The notes under the pieces: generated by a model
Databases searched by the model: none
Told to the model about the DNA's origin: nothing
Seen by the model: the letters and a program-made list of their open reading frames with translations, nothing else
Position numbers and translations under genes: made by a program
Shown: positions 25,674 through 35,514 of the stretch, piece after piece
Numbering within the stretch: the stretch's first letter is position 1
How the letters are laid out: the number at the start of each line of letters is the position of its first letter
NCBI RefSeq assembly: GCF_024753255.1
Contig: NZ_JANUHA010000027.1
Coordinates: forward strand, 1 to 49,400
Length of the DNA stretch: 49,400 bases
Direction: 5' to 3'
Source of the DNA: Massilia agri
GTDB taxonomy: Bacteria > Pseudomonadota > Gammaproteobacteria > Burkholderiales > Burkholderiaceae_D

Positions 25674-26336
25674 ATGCCAAACAATCCCATCCCCGTGATC
25701 GCCATCGACGGCCCGACCGCGTCCGGCAAGGGCACGGTCGCGTCAAAGGTCGCCGAGCGCCTGGGCTTCCACCTGCTCGACTCGGGCGCCCTGTACCGCC
25801 TGACGGCGCTGCAGGCGCTGCGCCGCGGCCTTGAGTTGCGCGACGAGCACGGCATCGCCAAGCTGGCCGAGCACCTGCCGGCACGGTTCAATGGCGATGA
25901 CATCTTCCTGAACAACGAGAACGTCACCGCGGCGATCCGGGCGGAGGAGGTCGGCAATATGGCATCGAAGATCGCCGCCCTGCCGACCGTCCGCCAGGCC
26001 CTGTACGGCCTGCAACTGGGCTTCCGCGAGACCCCCGGCCTGGTGGCCGACGGGCGCGATATGGGCACCGTGATCTTTCCCGGCGCGAAACTGAAGGTGT
26101 TCTTGACGGCAAGCGTCGAGGCACGGGCTCAGCGGCGATATAAGCAATTGATTGACAAAGGATTTTCTGCTAATATGGACGATCTGCTGAAGGATTTGAA
26201 GGAACGAGACGAGCGCGACACCAAGCGCGCGATCGCTCCCCTGGTCCCGGCAGAGGATGCGCACCTGCTCGATACCTCGAACATGACGGCTGCGGAAGCG
26301 GTCGAACAGGTGTTGGCGTGGTATGCGCATCCGTGA
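25674..26336 (+). CDS. cmk: Cytidylate kinase
   Basis: The 220-aa enzyme phosphorylates CMP and dCMP. The P-loop GPTASGKGT is at 13-21. The conserved LDSGALYRL, VADGRDMGTVIFP and the arginine-rich lid with RDTKRAIAPLVPA are present. The ATG at 25674 lies 10 nt after the aroA stop and is the family start. Its position before rpsA is conserved widely in proteobacteria. Confidence 0.96.
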   Translation: MPNNPIPVIAIDGPTASGKGTVASKVAERLGFHLLDSGALYRLTALQALRRGLELRDEHGIAKLAEHLPARFNGDDIFLNNENVTAAIRAEEVGNMASKIAALPTVRQALYGLQLGFRETPGLVADGRDMGTVIFPGAKLKVFLTASVEARAQRRYKQLIDKGFSANMDDLLKDLKERDERDTKRAIAPLVPAEDAHLLDTSNMTAAEAVEQVLAWYAHP

Positions 26337-26675
26337 GTTTTGAAGGGTACTAATACTTTCGCAAATCGTCTTCTCTGCCACTGGCAGTGAAGACTTCCGG
26401 CGAAGGCGCAAACCATGCCACTGGCATGATTTGCTCCAAGTCCGATGAGTCGCCGTTGGCTCGAGTCATCGCCGCAGCGACTGCGTTGAGAAACTTGGTC
26501 CCGGCCTTCGCCGGGACGACGTGCAGGGGAGAGTGGGCAGAATGACATTCTCACTGCGCGGCGTCCTTGTTGGTGCCTGCAAAAGCAATTCCGCTTTCGC
26601 AGGTGTGTTTCAACCTAACCCCAGTTCAGTCCGCACCATTGCCGGCCTGCTGGGCTAACCTGAGTAATAACCTTT
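26337..26675 (+). promoter_or_regulatory. Hairpin-rich spacer and rpsA leader
   Basis: This 339-bp gap has no reading frame. It is packed with inverted repeats: two 12-3-12 hairpins with the same apex (26368-26394 and 26408-26434), an imperfect one at about 26442-26471, GTCCCGGC/GCCGGGAC at about 26499-26518 and one near the rpsA start. The rpsA leader must lie at the right end. The ribosome-binding site before rpsA is weak, as known for rpsA in E. coli, where S1 controls its own translation. Confidence 0.6.
26368..26434. repeat. Tandem hairpins with shared GCCACTGGC apex
   Basis: Two 12-bp stems with an ACT loop, 26368-26379/26383-26394 and 26408-26419/26423-26434, each have one non-Watson-Crick pair. 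The top TGCC-ACT-GGCA is the same while the lower stems differ. They are probably members of a dispersed hairpin family. Confidence 0.7.
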
Positions 26676-28382
<1,707 letters not shown>

Positions 28383-28403
28383 TCACCTTTTCGAGGCGAC
28401 CAG

Positions 28404-28709
28404 ATGACCAAGTCCGAGCTGATCAACCGCCTGGCTGAGCGTTATTCTCAGCTGGTGGCGAAAGATGCCGAGTTTGCCGTCAAGACCATTCTCGATGCAA
28501 TGACCAACGCCCTGGCGACGGGCCAGCGCATCGAGATCCGCGGTTTCGGCAGCTTTGCGCTGAACAGCCGGCCCCCGCGCATCGGCCGCAACCCGAAGTC
28601 CGGCGACAAGGTGATGGTGCCCGAAAAACGGGTGCCCCACTTCAAGCCGGGCAAGCAGTTGCGCGAGCGGGTGGATGCGATGGTTGGGCAACCAATCATT
28701 GAAGACTGA
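28404..28709 (+). CDS. ihfB: Integration host factor subunit beta
   Basis: The 101-aa protein forms a heterodimer with IHF-alpha and bends DNA sharply. The whole HU/IHF fold is present: MTKSELINRLAERYSQL, IRGFGSFALNSRPPRIGRNPKSG and the C-terminal FKPGKQLRERV. It starts 21 nt after rpsA, the conserved rpsA-ihfB arrangement, behind GAGGCGACC. The strong terminator 24 nt downstream ends the transcript. As IHF takes part in phage and island recombination, it is also a likely host partner of the integrase in this window. Confidence 0.97.
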   Translation: MTKSELINRLAERYSQLVAKDAEFAVKTILDAMTNALATGQRIEIRGFGSFALNSRPPRIGRNPKSGDKVMVPEKRVPHFKPGKQLRERVDAMVGQPIIED

Positions 28710-28732
28710 AGTCGTCTGCGCAAGCGGACAAA

Positions 28733-28765
28733 AACGGCGTCCCCTCGGGGCCGCCGTTTTTTTTT
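28733..28765 (+). terminator. rpsA-ihfB terminator
   Basis: AACGGCG(T)CCCC and GGGG(C)CGCCGTT form a stem with a TC tip, followed by nine Ts. Confidence 0.92.
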
Positions 28766-28873
28766 CGTCCATGCATGCTTCAGCGCCACCTCGGCTTTTG
28801 CATATATCATGTTGGATATGCGACACTTCGCCTTTGTGCACTCATTTGCCTATCCAACCAGCGGGCACTGCTG

Positions 28874-29179
28874 ATGAAATTTGTTTCGACCATCGCCGGC
28901 ATCATCCTTTTTGTCCTGTTCTTCGGCTTCGCCCTGAAGAACACCCAGGAAGTCGACCTGCACTTCTTCCTCAACTACGAACTGCGCGGCCCCCTGGTGC
29001 TGATGCTGCTGGCCTTCTTCATCGCCGGCGCCGCCCTCGGCATCCTGGCCCTGACCCCGACCGTGTTCCGCCAGCGCCGCCAGACCTCGCAGCACAAGAA
29101 CACCATCCAGGCCCTGCAGAGCGCCGCCGGCACCGGCAACGCCCAGCCGACGCCGGACGCCGTGAACCCGGCCCGCTGA
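28874..29179 (+). CDS. lapA: LapA-family (DUF1049) inner-membrane protein
   Basis: The 101-aa protein has two transmembrane segments (about 5-20 and 36-58) and a basic cytoplasmic tail. It matches the LapA/YciS family, partner of LapB in the control of LPS synthesis through turnover of LpxC (known in E. coli). I chose the ATG at 28874. The longer frame would add 33 residues without membrane character. It lies 31 nt before lapB and is presumably co-transcribed. Confidence 0.88.
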   Translation: MKFVSTIAGIILFVLFFGFALKNTQEVDLHFFLNYELRGPLVLMLLAFFIAGAALGILALTPTVFRQRRQTSQHKNTIQALQSAAGTGNAQPTPDAVNPAR

Positions 29180-29210
29180 CCCCGCGGCGCCACATACAGA
29201 ACAAGAACAC

Positions 29211-30386
29211 ATGGAATTCGAAATCTGGATGCTGCTCGGCATCCCCTTTTTCTTCGGCCTGGGCTGGATCGCGGCCCGCGTCGACATCAATGAACTGGTC
29301 TCCGAATCGCGCTCCCTGCCGCGCGGCTACTTCAAGGGCCTGAACCACCTGCTCAACGACCAGCCGGACAAGGCCATCGACGCCTTCATCGAGATCCTCA
29401 AGCTCGACCCGGAATCGGCCGACATGCACTTCGCCCTCGGCAACCTGTTCCGCCGCCGCGGCGAGACCGAGCGCGCCATCCGCGTCCACCAGAACCTGCT
29501 GGCGCGTCCCGACCTGCCCGGCGAGCAGAAGGCCCATGCCAGGTACGAGCTCGGCATGGACTACCTGAAGGCGGGCCTGCTGGACCGCGCCGAGGAAACC
29601 TTCAACCTGCTGGTCGACACCACCTACGCCGTGCAGGCCCGCAAGGCCCTGCTGGAAATCTACCAACGCGAAAAAGAATGGCGCCGCGCCATCGACGTGG
29701 CCGTCGGCCTGCAGGAATCCGGCGCCGGCGCACGCCAGAAGGAAATCGCCCAGTTCTACTGCGAGCTGGCCCAGGACGCTTTGGTGCACCTGCCGCCGGT
29801 TGAGGCCATGGCCCTGCTGGACAAGGCCCTGCAGGCCGACCGCTCCAGCGTGCGCGCCACCATCCTCTACGGCGACGCGCAGCTGGCCCAGGGCGACACC
29901 GAGGCCGCCCTGATCACCTGGCGCCGCGTCGAGCAGCAGAGCGTGCCGCACGTGGCCCTGGTGGCCGGACGCCTGATGGACGGCTACCGCAAGGTCGGCC
30001 GCCCCCAGGAAGGCGTGAACCTGCTGCGCGCCTACCTGGCCGAAGCGTCCTCGATCGACCTGATCGAGGTCGTGTTCAAGGCCGTCATCGAACTCGACGG
30101 CGTGGAAGCTGCCAAACAGCTGGTGATCGAAGAGCTGCGCCGCAACCCGACCCTGCTGGGTCTGGATAAATTGCTGGAAGCGCGCCTGATGGACGCCCCG
30201 ACCCACGTCTGGGAAGAGCTGTCGATGGTGAAGAACCTGGTGCAGCGCTATACCCAGAAGCTGGCCCGCTACCAGTGCAGCCACTGCGGCTTCAAGGCGC
30301 GCCAGTTCTACTGGCAATGCCCGGGTTGCAGCCGCTGGGAAACCTATCCGCCGCGCCGTACCGAAGAACTGAATGTGATGAACTGA
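29211..30386 (+). CDS. lapB: Lipopolysaccharide assembly protein B
   Basis: The 391-aa protein has one N-terminal membrane segment (about 3-20), a series of tetratricopeptide repeats and a C-terminal rubredoxin-like zinc domain (CSHCGF, then CPGCSRW, about 356-372). This is the complete LapB/YciM architecture. In E. coli LapB recruits FtsH to degrade LpxC, balancing LPS with phospholipids. The metal-binding cysteines are all present. rfaE1, which supplies a heptose precursor of the LPS core, starts 6 nt downstream, so the operon joins LPS regulation with LPS precursor synthesis. Confidence 0.94.
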   Translation: MEFEIWMLLGIPFFFGLGWIAARVDINELVSESRSLPRGYFKGLNHLLNDQPDKAIDAFIEILKLDPESADMHFALGNLFRRRGETERAIRVHQNLLARPDLPGEQKAHARYELGMDYLKAGLLDRAEETFNLLVDTTYAVQARKALLEIYQREKEWRRAIDVAVGLQESGAGARQKEIAQFYCELAQDALVHLPPVEAMALLDKALQADRSSVRATILYGDAQLAQGDTEAALITWRRVEQQSVPHVALVAGRLMDGYRKVGRPQEGVNLLRAYLAEASSIDLIEVVFKAVIELDGVEAAKQLVIEELRRNPTLLGLDKLLEARLMDAPTHVWEELSMVKNLVQRYTQKLARYQCSHCGFKARQFYWQCPGCSRWETYPPRRTEELNVMN

Positions 30387-30391
30387 GCAAG

Positions 30392-31369
30392 ATGAGCAAC
30401 CTGACCCCGAGCCGCCTGCTGGCGGCAGACAGCTTCCGCCGCGAGGCGGCTCCCAACCTCGCCAGTGTGCGCCTGCTCGTCGTGGGCGACGTGATGCTCG
30501 ACCGCTATTGGTTCGGCGACGTTTCCCGCATCTCGCCGGAAGCCCCGGTGCCCGTGGTGCGCATCGAGCGCCGCGAAGAACGCCTGGGCGGCGCCGCCAA
30601 CGTGGCGAGGAATGCCGCCGCCCTCGGCGCCCACACGGGCCTGCTGGGCGTGACCGGCCAGGACGAGGCGGGCGACGAAGTCGAGAAGCTCCTGGCGGAA
30701 AGCAAGATCCACAGCTATATGAAGCGCGACGAGGCGAACTCGACCATCATCAAGCTGCGCGTCATCGGCCGCCAGCAGCAGATGGTGCGCATCGACTTCG
30801 AGGACGCGCCGAGCGAGACCGTGCTGCGCGACAAGCTGGATCAGTTCAAGGCCCTGCTGCCCGACTACGACGTCGTGATCCTGTCCGACTACAACAAGGG
30901 CGCGCTGGTGAACGTGGCCGAGATGGTCAAGGCCGCGCGCGCGGCCGGCAAGATCGTGCTGGTCGACCCGAAGGGCGACGATTTCGCTCCCTATACGGGC
31001 GCCAGCATCCTGACCCCGAACCGCTCGGAACTGCAGCGCGTGGTTGGCGGCTGGAAGACGGAAGAGCAACTGACGGAAAAGGCCCAGCGCCTGCGCGCCG
31101 AGCTGGGCCTGATGGCCCTCCTGGTGACGCGTTCGGAAGAGGGCATGAGCCTGTACAGCGAGAAGGAAGTGCTGCACGTGCATGCCGACGCGCGCGAGGT
31201 GTTCGACGTCTCGGGCGCGGGCGACACCGTGATCGCGACCCTGGCCGCCATGCTGGGCGCGGGCGCGCCGCTCGACGAAGCCCTGGCCACCGCCAACCGC
31301 GCGGGCGGCATCGTGGTCGGCAAACTCGGCACGGCGACCGTCACCCGCGAGGAACTGTTCCCCGCTTGA
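30392..31369 (+). CDS. rfaE1: D-glycero-beta-D-manno-heptose-7-phosphate kinase
   Basis: The 325-aa PfkB-family sugar kinase makes heptose 1,7-bisphosphate for the LPS core. The signatures are RLGGAANVARNAAALG near residue 60 and DVSGAGDTVIATLA near the C-terminus, with the catalytic Asp in the latter. Only the kinase domain is present. The nucleotidyltransferase half found in E. coli HldE must be encoded elsewhere. I chose ATG at 30392, 6 nt after the lapB stop, over an upstream frame extension inside lapB. Confidence 0.93.
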   Translation: MSNLTPSRLLAADSFRREAAPNLASVRLLVVGDVMLDRYWFGDVSRISPEAPVPVVRIERREERLGGAANVARNAAALGAHTGLLGVTGQDEAGDEVEKLLAESKIHSYMKRDEANSTIIKLRVIGRQQQMVRIDFEDAPSETVLRDKLDQFKALLPDYDVVILSDYNKGALVNVAEMVKAARAAGKIVLVDPKGDDFAPYTGASILTPNRSELQRVVGGWKTEEQLTEKAQRLRAELGLMALLVTRSEEGMSLYSEKEVLHVHADAREVFDVSGAGDTVIATLAAMLGAGAPLDEALATANRAGGIVVGKLGTATVTREELFPA

Positions 31370-31377
31370 GCTCGCTC

Positions 31378-31407
31378 AAGCCCGGGCCGTCAACGGCGGC
31401 CCGGCTT
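31378..31407 (+). terminator. Probable terminator after rfaE1
   Basis: AAGCCCGGGCCG and CGGCCCGGCTT form a strong stem with one bulged C and a 7-nt loop. The following TCTCCGTT is only moderately T-rich. Confidence 0.55.
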
Positions 31408-31472
31408 CTCCGTTAGGGCAAGGATGGCCGGCGCTCGCTGGTCATCGTCCTAAAATCACGGAGAACAAGCAC

Positions 31473-31832
31473 ATGATCAAGAAACTGGTATTTGCTGTTG
31501 CCGCGCTGGTCGCCTCGACCGGCTTCGCCTTCGCCCAGGTGGACGTTAACAAGGCCGACGCGGCCGCGCTGGACGGCGTCAAGGGCGTGGGGCCGAGCAT
31601 GTCAAAGATGATCCTGGAAGAGCGCGCCAAGGGCGAGTTCAAGGACTGGGGCGATTTCCAGGACCGCATCAAGGGCATGAAGGGCAAGAAGGCCATGAAG
31701 CTGTCCGATGCGGGGCTCGTGGTGAACGGCAAGCCGATGGAGGCTGGCATGGCCAAGCCGGCGAAGGCGGAGAAGGCGGCCGCCAAGAAAGAGGCGAAGG
31801 ACAAGCCGGCCGAGCAGAAAGCGGCCATGTAA
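31473..31832 (+). CDS. ComEA-like helix-hairpin-helix DNA-binding protein
   Basis: The 119-aa protein has a signal peptide (cleavage after AFA21) and one ComEA-type helix-hairpin-helix domain (about 22-80: VDVNKADAAALDGVKGVGPSM). The tail is Lys/Ala/Glu-rich and disordered. Proteins of this type bind incoming DNA in the periplasm during natural transformation, but single-domain members are common in betaproteobacteria without proven competence. ATG follows GGAGAACAAGCAC. It is monocistronic with its own terminator, and no other competence gene is in the window. Confidence 0.85.
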   Translation: MIKKLVFAVAALVASTGFAFAQVDVNKADAAALDGVKGVGPSMSKMILEERAKGEFKDWGDFQDRIKGMKGKKAMKLSDAGLVVNGKPMEAGMAKPAKAEKAAAKKEAKDKPAEQKAAM

Positions 31833-31846
31833 TCGACAGCAGGAGG

Positions 31847-31870
31847 AACCCGCGGAAACGCGGGTTTTGT
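31847..31870 (+). terminator. Terminator after the ComEA-like gene
   Basis: AACCCGCG-GAAA-CGCGGGTT is a perfect 8-bp stem with a GNRA-type loop, followed by TTTTGTGTTT. Confidence 0.82.
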
Positions 31871-32000
31871 GTTTCCACGCCTGTTTTGTAGCGAACAGGA
31901 TACGGTCATTGTTTTATATGTATCGCATCTACCGCTCTGCGTTAATTCGTTGCCTATATGGAATACACTAGCGAGCTTGTACAGGTTCGGTAGGTGGACA

Positions 32001-33578
32001 ATGAAGCGGGATGGAGCGGTTGCGCTGCTGCGCAAGGAGTTGGGGCGGAAAGAGAATGCCCGTTTTGGCCGTCTCTACGGCAAGCGCCGCCCTGTGAAGG
32101 CTGCCACTATCAGCCTGGTCCTGCTGGCCTGCCTGGCGGCAGCCGTGATCCTGGTCTGGAGCCTGCTTCACGCACGCGCGCTGGAACTGGCCAACGCCAG
32201 GATCGCTGCCTCGAATACCTCGCTGACCCTGGCCACCCAGGCCAACTCCTCCTTCAACGTGGCCGATACCGTGCTGGTGTCCCTGGTCGACAAGATCGAG
32301 GCGGAAGGCTGGTCCGAGCTGAACGTCGACCGCCTGCGCACCCTGATGGCCAAGCAGATGGCTCATCTGCCGGCGCTGCAGGGCCTGTTCGTCTACGATG
32401 ACACCGGGCGCTGGATCGCCAATTCCTCGGGACGCAAGTTCGACGGCCGCAACAACTCCGACCGCGCCTATTTCCAGTATCACAAGCATTCGCGCGACCG
32501 CGGCGTGCACATCGGCAGCCCGATCATCGGCCGCACCAGCGGCGCCTGGGTGTTGCCGGTGTCGCGCCGTATCGAGCATCCGAACGGCAGCTTCGCCGGC
32601 GTGGCGCTGGCCACGATCCGGATCGACTTCTACCGCAAGATCTACGAGCGCCTCGACCTGGGCCCCGACGGCGAGGTCCTGATGACCCTGAACGACGGCA
32701 CGCTGCTGCTGCGTTCGCCCTTCGACGCGCGCGAACTCGGGCGCAATATCGCATCGAGCCCGGTCTTCCTGCAGCAGGCCAGGCAGGGCTTCGCGACGCG
32801 CACCTCCGTGGCCGAGCACGACGGCGAGGCGCATATCGTTAGCCACGCCCGCATCGGCGCCTATCCGGTCGGAATAACGCTGCTGCAGGACCAGGATGCC
32901 GTGCTGGCGGGCTGGCGCCATTCGGCCATGTTCGCCGGCACGGCCCTGCTGCTCCTGATCGCGGGCCTGCTGCTGCTCGGCCGCCGCGTGGTGCGCCAGG
33001 TGAACCTGCGCGAGCAGCTGGAGGGCGAGCTGCTGTCGACCAAGGCCCATCTCGAGACAGCCAATACGGCCCTCTCGACCATGGCCTACATCGACGGCCT
33101 GACGGAACTCTTCAACCGCCGCTACTACGAACTGGCCCTGGCGCGCGAGGCGGGGCGCGCCAGCCGCAATGGCGCCTCGCTCGCCGTGCTGATGCTGGAC
33201 GTCGACTTCTTCAAGAAATACAACGACCGTTATGGCCACCAGGCTGGCGACTCCACCCTGAAGGCGGTGGCCCAGTCGATCCAGCGCGGCCTGCGCCGCA
33301 GCGGGGACCTGGCGGCCCGCTACGGCGGCGAGGAGTTCGTCGTGATCCTGCCCGATACCGACCTCGCCGGCGCGCGCGAAGTCGCGGAAACCATCCGCGT
33401 CGCGCTGCAGTCCCGCGCCATCCCGCACGCGGATTCTCCCCTTGGCGTGGTCACCGTCAGCATTGGCATGTGCGCCGCGGTGCCGGCGAGCGCCGAGGGC
33501 GGGGCAGACCTGGTGGCCCAGGCTGACGCGGCACTCTATCGCGCCAAGGAGGCGGGCAGGAACTGCAGCGCCAGCTGA
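32001..33578 (+). CDS. Membrane diguanylate cyclase (Cache + GGDEF)
   Basis: The 525-aa protein should make cyclic di-GMP in response to an external signal. Transmembrane segments at 34-56 and about 309-329 enclose a periplasmic double-Cache-like sensor (FVYDDTGRWIANSSG, then DRAYFQYHK, typical of this sensor class). The GGDEF domain has an active GGEEF signature at 442-446. An RxxD inhibitory site (R433-D436) sits five residues before it, so product inhibition is likely. AGGTGG lies before the ATG at 32001. The neighbouring chemoreceptor faces it tail to tail, and both genes concern behaviour, but no link is proven. Confidence 0.93.
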   Translation: MKRDGAVALLRKELGRKENARFGRLYGKRRPVKAATISLVLLACLAAAVILVWSLLHARALELANARIAASNTSLTLATQANSSFNVADTVLVSLVDKIEAEGWSELNVDRLRTLMAKQMAHLPALQGLFVYDDTGRWIANSSGRKFDGRNNSDRAYFQYHKHSRDRGVHIGSPIIGRTSGAWVLPVSRRIEHPNGSFAGVALATIRIDFYRKIYERLDLGPDGEVLMTLNDGTLLLRSPFDARELGRNIASSPVFLQQARQGFATRTSVAEHDGEAHIVSHARIGAYPVGITLLQDQDAVLAGWRHSAMFAGTALLLLIAGLLLLGRRVVRQVNLREQLEGELLSTKAHLETANTALSTMAYIDGLTELFNRRYYELALAREAGRASRNGASLAVLMLDVDFFKKYNDRYGHQAGDSTLKAVAQSIQRGLRRSGDLAARYGGEEFVVILPDTDLAGAREVAETIRVALQSRAIPHADSPLGVVTVSIGMCAAVPASAEGGADLVAQADAALYRAKEAGRNCSAS

Positions 33579-33592
33579 GAGCGCCGCAGCGC

Positions 33593-35203
33593 TCAGGCAG
33601 CTAGACGCAGGCGTCCGCTCGCTTCGTGGCCGAGCGCCGCCCCGGCCGGCTGGGAGGCGAGGCGGAACACCGCCACCGAGGCGGCCAGGGTCACCGCCTG
33701 TTCGCGCATGGTCTCCGAGGCCGCTGCAGACTCTTCCACCAGGGCGGCGTTCTGCTGCGTGACCGCATCCATCTGGCCGACGGCCTGGCTGATCTGTTCG
33801 ATCCCGGCGGTCTGTTCGATCGCCGCGGTGCTGATCTCCCCCATGATGCCCGTCACCTTCTCGACGCTGGCGACGATATCGGCCATGGTGCTGCCCGCTT
33901 GCGCCACCAGGGCGCTGCCGCCCTGGACCTTGGCCGAGGAGTTGCCGATCAATTCCTTGATCTCCTTGGCAGCAAGGGCCGAACGCTGCGCCAGGTTGCG
34001 CACCTCGGTGGCCACGACCGCGAAGCCGCGTCCTTGTTCGCCGGCACGGGCCGCTTCGACGGCCGCGTTGAGCGCCAGGATATTGGTTTGGAAGGCGATG
34101 CCGTCAATGACGCCAGTGATCTCGCCGATCTTGTCGGCCGAGCTGCGGATTTCATCCATCGTTGCCACCACCTGGCCGATCACGGCGCCGCCCTGGCGCG
34201 CGATACTGGAGGCGTTATGGGCCAGTTCGTTGGCCTGGCGCGCGTGGTCGGCGCTCTGGCGCACGGTCGAGGTCATTTCTTCCATCGAGGAGGCGGTCTC
34301 TTCCAGCGCGCTGGCCTGCTGCTCGGTGCGGCTCGAGAGATCCTGGCTACCGGCCGCCACTTCATTGGCCGCGGTCGCGATGGTCTCGGTACCCGCGCGG
34401 ACCATGCCAACGGTGCGGGCCAGGCTTTCGTTCATGGCCTTCAGGGCGGCGAGCAGCTGGCCGGTCTCGTCGCGGGTGTCGACGTCGATCGTGCTGGTCA
34501 GGTCGCCGGCCGCCACGGTGTTGGCCACTTCCAGTGCGCGCCGTACCGGCTTCACGATCGAGCCGGTAATGGCCCAGGCGACGACGCCGGCAAACATGAG
34601 GGCGAAGGCGCCGAGCGACCAGGTAAGCAAGCGCGACTGGGTGTAGGCCGTGGCGGCATCGTCTGCAGCCTGGCCGGTCAGGGTCTTCTGGAAGCCGATC
34701 AGCTCCTTGGCCGCGCCTTTCAGGCGGCCGAGGATGGGACGCAGCTCATTGGAGAGGAAGGCGCGCGCACTCTCGAGGTCGCCGTCGTTGACGAACTTGA
34801 CGATCTTGTCCTGGCCTGCGACGTACAGGGCATTTTCCTGCTGCATCTGCGCCAGCAGGGCGCGGCCTTTGGGCCGGTCCAGCGTCCGGTCGAAATAGGC
34901 CAGCGTCTTGTCGACGCTGGCGCGGGCCTCCAGTACCCGCTGCACCTGTTGGGCGCGGTCGGCCGGATCGGCGGACAGCATCACGTTGCGCAGGGCGATC
35001 GCGATGTCGTTCACGTCGGAGAGCAGCGCCTGCGCCGCTTCGATGCGCGGCATGCGCTCCTCGACGATGGTGTCGCTGCTGGCCTTCATACGGTCGAGCA
35101 TGATGCTGCCGACGAGGGCCATGAGGACGAGCAGCGCGCCGATGATGCCGAAAGCCACCGCGAGGCGCTTACCGATGGAAAAATTTGCCAATTTCATATT
35201 CAT
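33593..35203 (-). CDS. Methyl-accepting chemotaxis protein
   Basis: The 536-aa chemoreceptor has two membrane segments (about 13-36 and 192-213) around a four-helix-bundle ligand domain (4HB_MCP type), a HAMP domain (about 214-268) and a long signalling hairpin. The hairpin tip FQTNILALNAAVEAARAGEQGRGFAVVA is highly conserved and binds CheA and CheW. Methylation-type Gln/Glu pairs occur on both arms. The C-terminus (ASGRLRLAA) lacks a CheR-binding pentapeptide. It is monocistronic. An FNR-like box lies 165 nt upstream. The ligand cannot be told from sequence. Confidence 0.95.
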   Translation of the reverse strand: MNMKLANFSIGKRLAVAFGIIGALLVLMALVGSIMLDRMKASSDTIVEERMPRIEAAQALLSDVNDIAIALRNVMLSADPADRAQQVQRVLEARASVDKTLAYFDRTLDRPKGRALLAQMQQENALYVAGQDKIVKFVNDGDLESARAFLSNELRPILGRLKGAAKELIGFQKTLTGQAADDAATAYTQSRLLTWSLGAFALMFAGVVAWAITGSIVKPVRRALEVANTVAAGDLTSTIDVDTRDETGQLLAALKAMNESLARTVGMVRAGTETIATAANEVAAGSQDLSSRTEQQASALEETASSMEEMTSTVRQSADHARQANELAHNASSIARQGGAVIGQVVATMDEIRSSADKIGEITGVIDGIAFQTNILALNAAVEAARAGEQGRGFAVVATEVRNLAQRSALAAKEIKELIGNSSAKVQGGSALVAQAGSTMADIVASVEKVTGIMGEISTAAIEQTAGIEQISQAVGQMDAVTQQNAALVEESAAASETMREQAVTLAASVAVFRLASQPAGAALGHEASGRLRLAA

Positions 35204-35514
35204 GTCTTGTTCAAGGTTGTTGCTGAGATGTGCACAGCCGGCAGCAGGACATTCCTGCCGTGGACAAGCTTGCTGACCGGGAGAGGTGGGATGGACGACT
35301 CGTGGAACGGTGGTTGAAGCAGGGCTGGCTACGAAATCAGTCTAGCAAGGCGTGTACCGGCGCGTGGTTGACCTGGATCAAATTTAGGTGATGTAAAGAA
35401 ACTTTGCGACAGACATGCTACGCGTCGCTTTGCATTTGTGTATTGACTGACATTAAGCAAGCCGCATGAGAAGATGTGCATGTCACATTGCACACCATGA
35501 CTAGAAAGGTACGC
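35204..35514. promoter_or_regulatory. Divergent control region (chemoreceptor/M28 peptidase)
   Basis: This 311-bp gap separates two divergent genes. It contains an FNR-like box (35368-35381) and a TTGACT hexamer at about 35443, a possible -35 for the rightward peptidase. No reading frame or RNA was recognised. Confidence 0.5.
35368..35381. promoter_or_regulatory. FNR/ANR-like box
   Basis: TTGACCTGGATCAA matches the FNR/ANR consensus TTGAT-N4-ATCAA at 9 of 10 defined positions. It lies 165 bp before the chemoreceptor start, suggesting oxygen-dependent expression. Confidence 0.5.
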
